Assembly: GCF_030813915.1 (NCBI RefSeq)
Contig: NZ_JAUSUJ010000008.1
Span: 1 to 64,000, forward strand
Source of the DNA: Rhodoplanes tepidamans
GTDB taxonomy: Bacteria > Pseudomonadota > Alphaproteobacteria > Rhizobiales > Xanthobacteraceae
Direction of reading: 5' to 3'
Length of the DNA: 64,000 nt
Below, piece after piece: positions 26,512 through 39,467 of this stretch. A model generated the notes under the pieces. That model searched no databases, was not told the origin of the DNA, and saw nothing but the letters and a program-made list of their open reading frames with translations. The position numbers and the translations under genes are program-made. How positions within the stretch are numbered: the stretch's first letter is position 1; each line of letters starts with the position of its first letter.

Positions 26512-28222
26512 AGCACTTCTTCTCGGCCACGGCGCCCGGATGGGTGACGGCGCCGGTGCGCGCCGATCCCACCTGCTGGGCGTATTTCCAAAGGTAACCC
26601 GACGTCGCCGTCGTCCGCTTCGGCTTGAACGCGGCGCGCCGGGCGTCGAGTTCCGCCTTCGAGAGCTTCACGTTCAGGGTGCCGGCCTCGGCGTCGATCT
26701 CGATGATGTCGCCGTCGCGCAGCAGGCCGATCGGTCCGCCGACCGCCGCCTCCGGACCGACATGGCCGACGCAGAAGCCGCGGGTGGCGCCCGAGAAGCG
26801 GCCGTCGGTGATCAGCGCCACCTTGCCGCCGGTGCCCTGGCCGTAGAGGGCCGCCGTGGTCGCCAGCATCTCGCGCATGCCGGGGCCGCCCTGCGGCCCT
26901 TCCTGGCGGATCACCAGAACGTCGCCGTCCTTGTAGCGGCGCTTCTTCACCGCCTCGAAGCAGGCCTCCTCGCCGTCGAAGCAGCGGGCCGGGCCCGTGA
27001 AGGTCAGGCTCTCCAGCCCGGCGATCTTCACGATCGCGCCTTCGGGGGCGAGGTTGCCCTTGAGGCCGACCACGCCGCCGGTCGCCAGCAGCGGCCGGTT
27101 GGCCGGACGGACCACGTCCTGGGCCTTGTTCCAGGCCACGTTGGCGAGGTTCTGGGCCATGGTGCGGCCCGTCACGGTCATGCAGTCGCCGTGCAGGAAG
27201 CCGTGGTCCAGGAGGGTCTTGAGGATGAGCGGGATGCCGCCGACCTCGAACAGGTCCTTGGCGACGTAACGGCCGCCCGGCTTGAGGTCTGCAATATACG
27301 GCGTACGCTTGAACACGTCGGACACATCGAACAGATCGAAGGCGATGCCGCACTCGTGGGCGATCGCCGGAAGATGCAGAGCAGCATTGGTCGAACCGCC
27401 CGTCGCCGCAACCGCCGCGGCGGCGTTTTCGAGCGCTTCGCGGGTCACGATGTCGCGAGGCCTGATGTTGCGGCGGATCAGCTCGACGATCTGCTCGCCG
27501 GCCGTCATGCAGAAGCGGTCGCGGATCTCGTAGGGCGCCGGCGCGCCGGCCGAGTACGGCAGCGCGAGGCCGATCGCCTCCGAGACGGTCGCCATGGTGT
27601 TGGCCGTGAACTGCGCCCCGCAGGCGCCGGCCGACGGGCAGGCGACCTGCTCGAGCTCGTCGAGGTCGCCGTCGGAGAGGTCGCCGACCGAATGCCGGCC
27701 GACCGCCTCGAACACGTCCTGCACGGTGACGGGCTGGCCCTTGAAGGTGCCGGGCAGGATCGAGCCGCCATAGATGAAGATCGACGGCACGTTCAGCCGG
27801 CACATGGCCATCATCATGCCGGGGAGCGACTTGTCGCAGCCGGCGAGCCCGACCAGGGCGTCGTAGGCGTGGCCCCGGATCGTCAGCTCGACCGAATCGG
27901 CGATCACCTCGCGGGACGGCAGCGAGGACTTCATGCCCTCGTGGCCCATGGCGATGCCGTCGGTGACCGTGATGGTGCAGAACTCGCGCGGCGTGCCGCC
28001 GTTCGCCGCGACGCCCTTCTTCACCGCCTGGGCCTGGCGCATCAGCGCGATGTTGCAGGGCGCCGCCTCGTTCCAGCAGCTCGCCACCCCGACGAAGGGC
28101 TGGTGGATCTGCTGCTTGGTGAGGCCCATGGCGTAGTAGTAGGACCGATGCGGCGCGCGCTCGGGACCTTCGGTCACGTGCCGGCTGGGCAGCCTGCTCT
28201 TGAGGTCCGTCCTGGCGTCCAT
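26498..28222 (-). CDS. ilvD: Dihydroxy-acid dehydratase
   Basis: 574 residues. Converts dihydroxyacids to 2-keto acids in isoleucine and valine synthesis, using an Fe-S cluster. Cluster cysteines are visible in GLAGCDKSLPG and SAGACGAQFTANTM; the GKVALITDGRFSGATRG segment is typical of the C-terminal domain. The start at 28222 (MDARTDLKSRL) has only a distant AGGGG; the frame is open further upstream without family similarity. The leader contains a GGGCCTG / CAGGCCC hairpin (28335-28351) without a T-run or an obvious branched-chain leader peptide. Confidence 0.94.
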   Translation of the reverse strand: MDARTDLKSRLPSRHVTEGPERAPHRSYYYAMGLTKQQIHQPFVGVASCWNEAAPCNIALMRQAQAVKKGVAANGGTPREFCTITVTDGIAMGHEGMKSSLPSREVIADSVELTIRGHAYDALVGLAGCDKSLPGMMMAMCRLNVPSIFIYGGSILPGTFKGQPVTVQDVFEAVGRHSVGDLSDGDLDELEQVACPSAGACGAQFTANTMATVSEAIGLALPYSAGAPAPYEIRDRFCMTAGEQIVELIRRNIRPRDIVTREALENAAAAVAATGGSTNAALHLPAIAHECGIAFDLFDVSDVFKRTPYIADLKPGGRYVAKDLFEVGGIPLILKTLLDHGFLHGDCMTVTGRTMAQNLANVAWNKAQDVVRPANRPLLATGGVVGLKGNLAPEGAIVKIAGLESLTFTGPARCFDGEEACFEAVKKRRYKDGDVLVIRQEGPQGGPGMREMLATTAALYGQGTGGKVALITDGRFSGATRGFCVGHVGPEAAVGGPIGLLRDGDIIEIDAEAGTLNVKLSKAELDARRAAFKPKRTTATSGYLWKYAQQVGSARTGAVTHPGAVAEKKCYADV

Positions 28223-28557
28223 CGCGCGTCGTGTCCCCTGTCGAGACCATCGCCGATCGGCACGTTCGGGCGCCGAGAAACGCGATCTGGACCCATTCGA
28301 AATCATGGAGGCGTGTGGCGGAAAATAGGCGTTTGGGCCTGCCACAGGCCCGGTCACGGAAATGTTGATCCCCTGTTGCGGCAACGACACACGCTGTGGT
28401 CGGGAACGCACGGACGGCTTGCGGCGCGCGATCGTCCGTCGTTCCTTCAGACCTGCCGGAAGACCCCGTCGCCCCGGCGCACAGTGCACCAGACCGGTCG
28501 CCGGACCGTCAAAGGCCGCGTGACGAAACCACCGATTCCGGCGAGCTTTTCTTCACC
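28223..28557. other. Divergent intergenic region ilvD / mpg
   Basis: No gene is supported. This 335-base gap must carry the starts of both divergent transcripts. It has a perfect 7-bp hairpin with a 3-base loop (28335-28351) and somewhat lower GC around 28300-28380, but no convincing -35/-10 pair. Confidence 0.5.
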
Positions 28558-29163
28558 ATGCCGCGTCCCGCCCCGCCTCGTCGTCGTCCCGCCCCGGCCG
28601 CGCTCGACCGCGGCTTCTTCGACCGCAGCGTCCATGCCGTGGCGCCCGAGCTGATCGGGGCGACGCTGCTGGTCGACGGCGTCGGCGGCGTCATCGTCGA
28701 GGTCGAGGCCTATCACCACACCGATCCGGCGGCGCACAGCTACATCGGCCGCACTCCGCGCAACGCCGTGATGTTCGGGCCGCCCGGATTCGCCTATGTC
28801 TACCGCTCCTACGGCATCCACTGGTGCGTCAACGCGGTGTGCGAGCCGGAGGGCTCGGCGAGCGCCGTGCTGATCCGCGCCCTCGCCCCGACCGCCGGGC
28901 TGGACGCGATGCGGGCGCGCCGCGGCGTCGCCGACGAGCGGCTGCTGTGCTCCGGCCCGGGGCGGCTCTGCCAGGCGCTCGGCATCACCCGGGCGCTCGA
29001 CGGCGCCCCGCTCGACGCGCCGCCCTTCACGCTAATCGCCCGTCCCGGCACGCCCGAGATCGTCGCCGGCCCGCGAATCGGCATCACCAAGGCGGCCGAG
29101 AAGCCGTGGCGCTACGGGCTGAAGGGCTCGCCCTTCCTCAGCCGGCCGTTCCGGCCGGCGTGA
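28558..29163 (+). CDS. mpg: 3-methyladenine DNA glycosylase (AAG/Mpg family)
   Basis: 201 residues. Excises alkylated purines such as 3-methyladenine. Typical AAG features: [10 protein letters not shown], the [27 protein letters not shown] active-site region with its catalytic Glu (in EVEAY), [14 protein letters not shown], and the [12 protein letters not shown] motif. The start at 28558 opens a short basic leader ([10 protein letters not shown]). Convergent with the epimerase gene 33 bases downstream. Confidence 0.93.
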   Translation: MPRPAPPRRRPAPAALDRGFFDRSVHAVAPELIGATLLVDGVGGVIVEVEAYHHTDPAAHSYIGRTPRNAVMFGPPGFAYVYRSYGIHWCVNAVCEPEGSASAVLIRALAPTAGLDAMRARRGVADERLLCSGPGRLCQALGITRALDGAPLDAPPFTLIARPGTPEIVAGPRIGITKAAEKPWRYGLKGSPFLSRPFRPA

Positions 29164-29196
29164 CGGCGGCGGCCGGGCCGGTCACGCCACGGCCGG

Positions 29197-29931
29197 TCAC
29201 CCCGCCACGTCGCCGATCCGGAAGGCGGGATCGAAGCCGAGCTCGGCGCGCGCCTTGTCGATGGCGACCTCGCCGTCCTCCTCGGCGATGTTGTAGATGC
29301 CGGGCGCGCCGCGGGTGATCGCCAGCCGCGCCGCCTCGGCCGCGGCGTCGACATGCAGGGGTGCGGGCCCGGCGGCGGCCTCGGCCCAGGTGCCGGGCCC
29401 GTAGAGCCGGCCGTAGCGGAGCACGACGCCGTCGAAGCCCGGCATCTCGGTGACGAGCTCCTCGAGCGCGTGGACGCCGCGCGCCGTCACGGCCTGGGGG
29501 CCGGTCTCGGTCGAGGCCAGAGGCGCCCCCTCGGCGCAGGGCCGCGGCCCGTCCGCATAGGCGAAGGCGATGCTCTGGGCGACGAGGCGCCGCACACCCG
29601 CGGCCTGCAGCGCCGCGACGAGATTGCAGGTCCCCTCCACCCGGATGCGGGCGTTGCGCGCGAGCGCCTCGTTCAGGCCCTCGGCATCGAGGAGATCCGG
29701 CAGGTCGGTGAGCTGGTGGACGACCACGTCGGGACGCGCCGCCGCGACCGCCGCGGCGAGGGCCGGGCCGTCGAACACGTCGACCACGGCCGTCCGGACG
29801 CCGGCGCGTTCGAGCGCCGCCGCCTTGTCCGGCAGGCGGGTCGTTCCGGTGACCTCGTGACCGTCGCGGATCAGCAGCGGCACCAGCCGCCGGCCGATCA
29901 CGCCGGTCGCTCCGGCGAGGAAGATGCGCAT
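29197..29931 (-). CDS. NAD-dependent epimerase/dehydratase-family protein
   Basis: 244 residues, extended-SDR fold: GATGVIGRRL nucleotide loop (GxxGxxG) at the N-terminus, VVHQLTDLPD, AQSIAFAY in place of the classic SSxxVY, and YGRLYGPGTW. The usual YxxxK catalytic Tyr is not evident (the region reads VTARGVHALEELV), so it may be a reductase-like or non-catalytic member. Substrate unknown. Stands alone between mpg (convergent) and glnK. Confidence 0.8.
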   Translation of the reverse strand: MRIFLAGATGVIGRRLVPLLIRDGHEVTGTTRLPDKAAALERAGVRTAVVDVFDGPALAAAVAAARPDVVVHQLTDLPDLLDAEGLNEALARNARIRVEGTCNLVAALQAAGVRRLVAQSIAFAYADGPRPCAEGAPLASTETGPQAVTARGVHALEELVTEMPGFDGVVLRYGRLYGPGTWAEAAAGPAPLHVDAAAEAARLAITRGAPGIYNIAEEDGEVAIDKARAELGFDPAFRIGDVAG

Positions 29932-30022
29932 GGCGCCTCCGATGCCCGCCGGCGATCCGCGGCGGGCGATCGTCGAAGTGCCGGAGGCGCGGCCGGGTTC
30001 CCTCCCGCCGGTCGGCGGCCCG

Positions 30023-33488
<3,466 letters not shown>

Positions 33489-33631
33489 GGGTCCGGATTC
33501 TCGACGCGGCGGAGCACGAACCCGAACACCGGCAAGGGCTTCGGGAAGGATCGCGGTCCGCTCGGAAAGACAGCGGGCGCCACCAAACCCCCCGCACCCG
33601 CCGCTGTCAACGCCGCGGACGCCGGCGACGG

Positions 33632-34381
33632 TCAGCCGGCGGGCCGGGCCGGCAGGGCGACGAACTTGCCCTCGTAGATGCGTCGGGCCGGCGCCATGTG
33701 GGCGACGGCGAGCTCCTCCAGCCGGTCGAGCCGGCCCTCGCCGAGCAGGCGGACCATCTCGACATGCTCGGCGCAGGCGCGGGCGAGCGCCTCGGCATCG
33801 GCCACCCCGTAGGCCCGGATCGGGAAGCTGAGCCAGTCGTGCAGGCGGATCGCGTTGGAAATGAAGGGGTTGTCGCAGAGCGCGAAGAGCCCCTGGTGGA
33901 ACATCATGTTGGTGCGGTGGACCGCGACGACGTCGCCGGTGGCGGCTGCGGCGGCGTGGCGGGCGCGCCAGCGCTCGACCTCGGCGAGCCGTTCCGGCGT
34001 CACCGTCCCCATCCGGCGGACCGCCGCCCGGTGCAGCACCTCGCGCATGTCGTACAGGCGGGCGATCTCGTCGGCCTCGAAGCGGCGCAGCTCGGCGCCG
34101 CGATGGCGCGGCTTCACCACCACGCCGAGCCGCTCCAGCTCGTCGAGCGCGGCCCGCACGACGTGCCGCTTGACCCCGTAGTCCTCCATCAGATGGTCTT
34201 CGATGAGCCGCCCGCGCGGCAGGATGCGGCCCCGGATGATGTCGGCCTCCAGGGCCGCGATGACCGCGGCGACCGGCGGCGACACCGGCCTGTCGGCGCC
34301 CGGCAGGGCGAAATAGGCGGACTCGGCCGCCGGCGCGCCCTCCTCCGGGCCGCGCGGCATTATCGATAATCTCATCGGCAT
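33632..34381 (-). CDS. GntR-family transcriptional regulator (FadR/FCD subfamily)
   Basis: 249 residues as called. N-terminal winged helix (about 38-103, [43 protein letters not shown]), then an FCD effector domain whose metal-binding His and Asp residues are partly recognisable ([24 protein letters not shown]). Likely controls the divergent aldehyde dehydrogenase-epimerase-TctC-MFS cassette. Starts at 34375 and 34360 are also possible; a 12-bp palindrome (34359-34370) overlaps the start region and suggests autoregulation. Confidence 0.87.
   Translation of the reverse strand: MPMRLSIMPRGPEEGAPAAESAYFALPGADRPVSPPVAAVIAALEADIIRGRILPRGRLIEDHLMEDYGVKRHVVRAALDELERLGVVVKPRHRGAELRRFEADEIARLYDMREVLHRAAVRRMGTVTPERLAEVERWRARHAAAAATGDVVAVHRTNMMFHQGLFALCDNPFISNAIRLHDWLSFPIRAYGVADAEALARACAEHVEMVRLLGEGRLDRLEELAVAHMAPARRIYEGKFVALPARPAG
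34359..34370. promoter_or_regulatory. Palindrome ATTATCGATAAT, candidate GntR operator
   Basis: A perfect 12-bp palindrome of AT-rich sequence in otherwise very GC-rich DNA, overlapping the start region of the GntR gene. FadR-type regulators bind short palindromes of this kind. If translation starts at 34360, the site lies immediately upstream of the coding region. Confidence 0.45.
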
Positions 34382-34458
34382 CGAGGTGCTTTCCCGGCGC
34401 GCGCGCCACCATAGACTGCCGCCATCGGTCCTGCAGCAAGAGGGCTTTGCATGACCCG

Positions 34459-34561
34459 GTCATTCCGGGGCGGCGCGTAGCGCCGAACCCGGAATCCACC
34501 CCAGGATGTGGAGTTCGCCGCTGGATTCCGGGTTCGCGCCTTCGGCGCGCCCCGGACTGAC
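34459..34561. repeat. REP-like fold-back repeat, copy 4
   Basis: 103 bp, same family; the right outer arm has one change (CCGGACTGAC instead of CCGGAATGAC). It sits in the divergent promoter gap between the GntR regulator and the aldehyde dehydrogenase, 34 bases before the latter's ATG. Confidence 0.9.
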
Positions 34562-34594
34562 GAATTCTGCAAGGCCCTCGGCAATGGTGAGACG

Positions 34595-36043
34595 ATGAAC
34601 GCTAAGCCCGAGATCGCGGCGCGCCCGGACGAGCTCGTCAGCATCGACCCGGCGACCGGCGAGCCGGTCGGGGTGGTCCCGCCGACCCGCGCCGCCGAGG
34701 TCGACGCGCTGGTGGCGCGGGCCGAGGCGGCGTTCCGCCGCTCCGGCTGGGCGCGGCTGCGGCCGGACCGGAAGGCCGCCGTGCTGCACGAGGTGGCGCG
34801 CCGCCTGCTCGCCGAGAAGGAGCCGCTGGCGCGGCTGCAGATGCGCGACAACGGCAAGCCGCTGGCCGAGTGCCGGGCCATGGTGGACGCCGCCGCCGGG
34901 GCCTTCCGCTACTACGCCGGCGTGATCGAGACCCACGAGACCGAGGTGACGCCGCCGCGCGGCGACTACGTCTCGATGACGGTGCTGGAGCCGTTCGGCA
35001 TCGTGCTGGCGATCACGCCGTGGAACTCGCCGATCATGAACGAGGCCCAGAAGGTGGCGCCGGCGCTCGCCGCCGGCAACGCCGTGATCCTCAAGCCGTC
35101 CGAGGACACCCCGCTGCTCGCCCCCGAGCTCGCCCGCATCTGCCGCGAGGCCGGCCTGCCCGAGGACCAGCTCCAGATCGCGCAGGGCACCGGCGAGGCG
35201 ATCGGCGCCGCGCTCGTCGCACATCCGGGCGTGCGGATGATCTCGTTCACGGGCGGCACCGACACGGGCCGGGCGATCGCCCGGGTCGCCGGCGCCCGCC
35301 TGGTGCCGGCGGCGCTCGAGCTCGGCGGCAAGTCGCCCCACATCGTGTTCGCCGACGCCGATCTCGACCACGCGATCGCCGCCGTCGCCTCCGGCATCTT
35401 CGGCTCGTCGGGCCAGAGCTGCGTCGCCGGCTCGCGCCTGTTCGTCGAGGCGGGCGTCTACCGCGCGGTGGTCGACGGCGTCGCGGCGCGCGCCGCCGCG
35501 GCCCGCGTGGCCGCGCCCGACGATCCGGCCGTCGAGGTCGGCCCCCTCGCCTCCTTCCGGCATCGCGACAAGGTCGCCCGCCACGTCGCCGAGGGTCTGC
35601 GCGAGGGCGGCCGCGTGCTCGCCGGCGGCACGGTGCCGCGCGGCGGCGTCTTCGACGTCGGCGCCTACTACGCGCCGACCGTGATCGAGTGCCTCCCGGC
35701 GACCGCGCGGCTCTGCCAGGAGGAGATCTTCGGCCCGGTGCTGGTGGCGCTGCCGTTCCGCGACGAGGCGGAGCTGATCGCCATGGCCAACGGCACGCCC
35801 TACGGGCTCGCCTGCGGGATCTGGACCGAGAGCTTCAAGCGGGCGTGGCGGATCGGCCGGGCGCTCGAGGCCGGCTCGGTCTGGATCAACACCTACAAGC
35901 AATCGAGCATCTCGTCGCCGTTCGGCGGCTTCAAGGACTCCGGCCTCGGCCGCGAGAAGGGAACCGACGGGCTGCGGCTCTACGGACAGGTGAAGACCAT
36001 GTATTTCGGCCTCCACGACGCGCCGTTCGGGATCGCCCGATGA
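34595..36043 (+). CDS. NAD(P)-dependent aldehyde dehydrogenase
   Basis: 482 residues, complete ALDH-family protein. Catalytic Cys276 in [10 protein letters not shown], general base Glu242 in [16 protein letters not shown] and KPSEDTP of the cofactor site, and [14 protein letters not shown] near the C-terminus. Oxidises an aldehyde to the acid; substrate unknown. First gene of a rightward cassette; its TGA overlaps the ATG of the epimerase gene (ATGA). The start at 34595 ([11 protein letters not shown]) is preferred because upstream codons belong to repeat copy 4. Confidence 0.92.
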   Translation: MNAKPEIAARPDELVSIDPATGEPVGVVPPTRAAEVDALVARAEAAFRRSGWARLRPDRKAAVLHEVARRLLAEKEPLARLQMRDNGKPLAECRAMVDAAAGAFRYYAGVIETHETEVTPPRGDYVSMTVLEPFGIVLAITPWNSPIMNEAQKVAPALAAGNAVILKPSEDTPLLAPELARICREAGLPEDQLQIAQGTGEAIGAALVAHPGVRMISFTGGTDTGRAIARVAGARLVPAALELGGKSPHIVFADADLDHAIAAVASGIFGSSGQSCVAGSRLFVEAGVYRAVVDGVAARAAAARVAAPDDPAVEVGPLASFRHRDKVARHVAEGLREGGRVLAGGTVPRGGVFDVGAYYAPTVIECLPATARLCQEEIFGPVLVALPFRDEAELIAMANGTPYGLACGIWTESFKRAWRIGRALEAGSVWINTYKQSSISSPFGGFKDSGLGREKGTDGLRLYGQVKTMYFGLHDAPFGIAR

Positions 36044-37071
36044 GCGCGCGCTCCGCTGCCCTGCCGATCGACGGCCGGCGCTTCCTGATCGTCGGCGGCG
36101 CCAGCCTGGTCGGCTCCACCACGGCGGACCTGCTGCTGGCGCGCGGCGCCGGCCGGGTCGTGCTGTTCGACAACTTCTCCTTCGGTTCGCGCGACGCCGT
36201 CCGGCATCTCGTCGACGATCAGCGGGTGACGATCGTCTCCGGCGACGTGATGCGGCTGCCGGACCTGCTCGCCGCCACCGAGGGCGTCGACGGCGTGCTG
36301 CATCTCGCCGCCATGATGACGATCTCGATGGACCGCGATCCCTGGGCCGGCCTCGACGTCAACGTCCGCGGCGCCCAGAACGTGATCGAGGCGTGCGTGG
36401 TGCGCGGCGTCGGGAAGCTCGTCTTCGCCTCGTCGAACGCCGTCTACGGCTACGGTCCCGGCGTCGCCGGCGACCTCGTCGAGGACACGCCGTTCCACGC
36501 CGCCGGCGCGCCGCCCGCGGCCATTCTCTACGGCGCCTCGAAGATCGTCGGCGAGCAGCTCTGCCGGCAGGCCCACCAGAAGCGCGGGCTCGACTACGTG
36601 GTGCTGCGCTACTCGACCGTCTACGGCGAGCGCCAGCACTACCGCGCCGCCAACGCGCTCTACATCGTCGAGACGCACGACCGCATCAAGGCGGGCCTGC
36701 GGCCGCGGGTGATCGGCGACGGCGCCGAGACCAAGCACTTCGTCTATGTCGGCGACCTCGCGCGGGCCAATGCGATGGCGTTCGAGGCCGACGCCAGCGA
36801 CGTCGCCGTCAACGTGTCGGGGCCCGAGCCGGTCACCACGCTGCAGCTCGTCGAGCTGGTGTGCGAGCTGACCGGCACGTCGCTTCGCCCCGAGCACGTC
36901 GCGCCGGAGGCCGGCAAGGTGCGGCTCACCTCCGGCGGCGCCTTCCGGATCGACCATGCCGCGGCGGAGCGCGCCATCGGCTGGCGTCCGGAGGTCGGCA
37001 TGCGCGAGGGGCTGCGGCGTCTCCTCGCCTGGCGCGACCAGGCGGGCGCGCCGGCGGCGGCCGCCGAGTAG
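36040..37071 (+). CDS. NAD-dependent epimerase/dehydratase (extended SDR)
   Basis: 343 residues. Rossmann start RFLIVGGASLVGSTTADLLL, HLAAMM, FASSNAVYGYG, catalytic YGASK (YxxxK) and the YSTVYGERQHY segment show a complete sugar-nucleotide-type epimerase/dehydratase. Coupled to the aldehyde dehydrogenase by a 4-base overlap, suggesting the two act on the same pathway, perhaps catabolic rather than in surface polysaccharide synthesis, since no glycosyltransferases are near. Ends in an Ala-rich tail. Confidence 0.9.
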   Translation: MSARSAALPIDGRRFLIVGGASLVGSTTADLLLARGAGRVVLFDNFSFGSRDAVRHLVDDQRVTIVSGDVMRLPDLLAATEGVDGVLHLAAMMTISMDRDPWAGLDVNVRGAQNVIEACVVRGVGKLVFASSNAVYGYGPGVAGDLVEDTPFHAAGAPPAAILYGASKIVGEQLCRQAHQKRGLDYVVLRYSTVYGERQHYRAANALYIVETHDRIKAGLRPRVIGDGAETKHFVYVGDLARANAMAFEADASDVAVNVSGPEPVTTLQLVELVCELTGTSLRPEHVAPEAGKVRLTSGGAFRIDHAAAERAIGWRPEVGMREGLRRLLAWRDQAGAPAAAAE

Positions 37072-37162
37072 CGGACGCTGCATCCGCGCCGGACGCAGGC
37101 CCGGCGCCCACGAGAACACGACGCGACATGCGACACGCGACACCGGCCCGGGAGGACCGCCC

Positions 37163-38131
37163 ATGACGACTCACGCCTTCACCCGACGAACCCTGCTGGC
37201 GGCGGCCGGCCTGAGCCTCGCGGCCCCCGCGGTGCTGCGGGCGCAGACCTATCCGAGCCGGCCGATCGAGCTCTATGTCGGCTTCGCGCCGGGCGGCGGA
37301 ACCGACATCACGGCCCGCACCTTCGCCAAGTTCCTGGAGACCGAGCTCGGCGGCTCGGTGCTGGTCGTCAACAAGCCCGGCGCCTCGGGCGAGATCGCGC
37401 TGGCCCAGGTGGCGCGCGCCGAGCCCGACGGCCACACGCTCGGCATCACCAACATGCCGGGCTTCGTCACCATCCCGATCGAGCGCAAGGCGCAGTACAG
37501 GCTCGACGACTTCCACCTCGTCGCCAACCTGGTGGCGGACTCCTCGGCGTTCAGCGTCGCGCCGGACAGCCCGATCCGCACGGTCGAGGATCTGGTCAAG
37601 GCGGCCAAGGCGCGGCCCGGCCAGATCACCTTCGGGTCGACCGGCGTCGGCACCGACGACCACCTCGCTCTGGTGCTGTTCGAGGACGCCACCGGCACGA
37701 AGCTCAACCACATCGCCTTCCGGGGGGCCGGCCCGCTCGCCACCGCGCTGGTCGGCAAGCACGTCGACGTCGCCGGCCTGAACGTCGGCGAGGCGGTGCC
37801 GCAGGGCGCCAATCTGCGCATCGTCGCCCAGGCCGGCGCGACGCGCTCGCGCTTCGCCCCGGGCGTGCCGACCTTCCGCGAGCTGGAGATCGGCATCGAG
37901 ATGGGCTCGGAGCGCGGCCTCGTGGCGCCGCGCGGCCTCGACCCGAGGATCGCCGAGCGGCTCGCCAGGGCGGTCGCCAAGGTGTTCGAGACGCCCGACT
38001 TCCTGGCCCGGATCGAGCAGCAGTACACCGAGGCGGCGTACCGGCCCGGTCCGGCGTGGCGGGACGGCATCGCCGCCGCCGACGCCCGGTTCAGGACGCT
38101 GTGGCAGAGCCATCCGTGGTCGAGCAGCTGA
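37163..38131 (+). CDS. Tripartite tricarboxylate transporter substrate-binding protein (TctC/Bug family)
   Basis: 322 residues. Twin-arginine-like signal (TRRTLLAAAGLSLAAPAVLRA), then GFAPGGGTDITARTFAKFL, VVNKPGASGEIAL and the GSTGVGTDDHLAL loop of Bug proteins. The signal could be routed through the Tat system encoded at 3.5-5.3 kb. GGAGG lies 7 bases before the ATG. Third TctC in the window and the only one in a metabolic cassette; probably the binding protein for the compound degraded by the neighbouring dehydrogenase and epimerase. Confidence 0.9.
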   Translation: MTTHAFTRRTLLAAAGLSLAAPAVLRAQTYPSRPIELYVGFAPGGGTDITARTFAKFLETELGGSVLVVNKPGASGEIALAQVARAEPDGHTLGITNMPGFVTIPIERKAQYRLDDFHLVANLVADSSAFSVAPDSPIRTVEDLVKAAKARPGQITFGSTGVGTDDHLALVLFEDATGTKLNHIAFRGAGPLATALVGKHVDVAGLNVGEAVPQGANLRIVAQAGATRSRFAPGVPTFRELEIGIEMGSERGLVAPRGLDPRIAERLARAVAKVFETPDFLARIEQQYTEAAYRPGPAWRDGIAAADARFRTLWQSHPWSSS

Positions 38132-38204
38132 ACCGCGGCGACGGGCCTGGAGGGCGCGCCGGGATGGTGTAAGCTGCGGGCTCGCCAGGACCCGACCCCC
38201 GCAC

Positions 38205-39449
38205 GTGCCCATCCCCCCGCCCACGCCCTCGCCCGCCGCTTCCCCGTCCGCCGCGCCGCCGGCCGCCCCGCCTCCCTCCGTCACGCGTCCGATCGTCGTG
38301 CTGTCGTTCGCCGCCTTCGCCAGCCAGGCGCAGGTGCGGGCCGCCGACTCGGTGCTGCCGCAGATCGCCGCCGACTTCGCCGTGACGGTCGGCGCCGCCT
38401 CCGTGGTGGTGTCGTCCTATCTGCTCGTCCACGGCTCCATGCAGCTCGTCGTCGGGCCGCTCGGCGACCGGGTCGGCAAGTACCGCATGATCACGGCGGC
38501 GGCGGCGCTGGCCTCGCTGCTGGTGCTCGCCTGCGCGCTCGCCACCACGCTCGCCGGGCTCACGCTGGTCCGCCTCGCCTGCGGGCTCACCGCCGCCTGC
38601 ATCATCCCGCTCGGCATGGCCTATATCGGCGACACGGTGCCGTACGAGCGCCGCCAGCAGGTGCTCGGCCGCTATCTCTCGGGCCAGGTGATGGGCCAGC
38701 TGTTCGGTCAGGCCGCCGGCGGCATCGTCGGCGACGCGCTCGGCTGGCGCGCCGTGTTCCTGGTGCTGGGCGGCATCTTCATGCTGGCGGCGCTGGCGCT
38801 CGCCACCGAGCTGCGCCGCAATCCGCTCACCCGCGGCCAGGGCGGCGGCGGGCCGGCGATCGGCATGATCGAGGGCTATCGCATCGTGCTGCGCAACCGC
38901 TGGGCCCGCACCCTGATGCTGATCGTGTTCGTCGAGGGGGCGCTGATGTTCGGGGCGCTCGCCTATGTCGGGGCCGACCTGCACGGCCGCTTCGGCCTGA
39001 GCTTCACCATGGTCGGCGTGGTGATCGGCACCTTCGGGCTCGGCGGGCTGATCTACGCGGCGTCCGTGAAGGTGCTGGTCGGGCGACTCGGCCAGACCGG
39101 GCTGGCGATCGCCGGCGGCGCCACGCTCGGGGTCGCCTACGCGACGCTGGCGCTGGCGCCGAGCTGGTGGTTCGCGCCGATCGGCGTCACCCTCACCGGG
39201 CTCGGCTTCTACATGCTGCACAACACCCTGCAGACCAACGCGACGCAGATGTCGCCGGAGGCGCGCGGCACCGGCGTGGCGCTGTTCTCGGCGTCGCTGT
39301 TCCTGGGGCAGCCGCTCGGCGTCGCGCTGTTCGCGCCGGTCATCGACGGCTGGGGGGCGCCGCCGGTGTTCCTGGCGGCGGCGGTGCTGCTGCCGCTGGT
39401 CGGGCTGTGGTTCGCCGCGAAGCTGCGCCAGCGCGCGAGCGCCGTCTGA
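38205..39449 (+). CDS. MFS transporter (drug:H+ antiporter-like)
   Basis: 414 residues, twelve predicted membrane helices. After a Pro/Ala-rich leader comes SQAQVRAADSVLPQIAADF and the MFS motif-A loop GPLGDRVGKYRMI between helices 2 and 3. Closest in feel to Bcr/AraJ-type antiporters. GTG start at 38205. Last gene of the cassette after TctC; it may export a product or move the cassette substrate. Converges on popZ with an 18-base gap. Confidence 0.88.
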   Translation: MPIPPPTPSPAASPSAAPPAAPPPSVTRPIVVLSFAAFASQAQVRAADSVLPQIAADFAVTVGAASVVVSSYLLVHGSMQLVVGPLGDRVGKYRMITAAAALASLLVLACALATTLAGLTLVRLACGLTAACIIPLGMAYIGDTVPYERRQQVLGRYLSGQVMGQLFGQAAGGIVGDALGWRAVFLVLGGIFMLAALALATELRRNPLTRGQGGGGPAIGMIEGYRIVLRNRWARTLMLIVFVEGALMFGALAYVGADLHGRFGLSFTMVGVVIGTFGLGGLIYAASVKVLVGRLGQTGLAIAGGATLGVAYATLALAPSWWFAPIGVTLTGLGFYMLHNTLQTNATQMSPEARGTGVALFSASLFLGQPLGVALFAPVIDGWGAPPVFLAAAVLLPLVGLWFAAKLRQRASAV

Positions 39450-39467
39450 TCGGGGCGGCGCGGCGGG

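Noticed and set aside
28335..28351. Attenuator of ilvD
   Set aside because: The hairpin has no following T-run, and no leader peptide rich in Ile, Val or Leu is visible.
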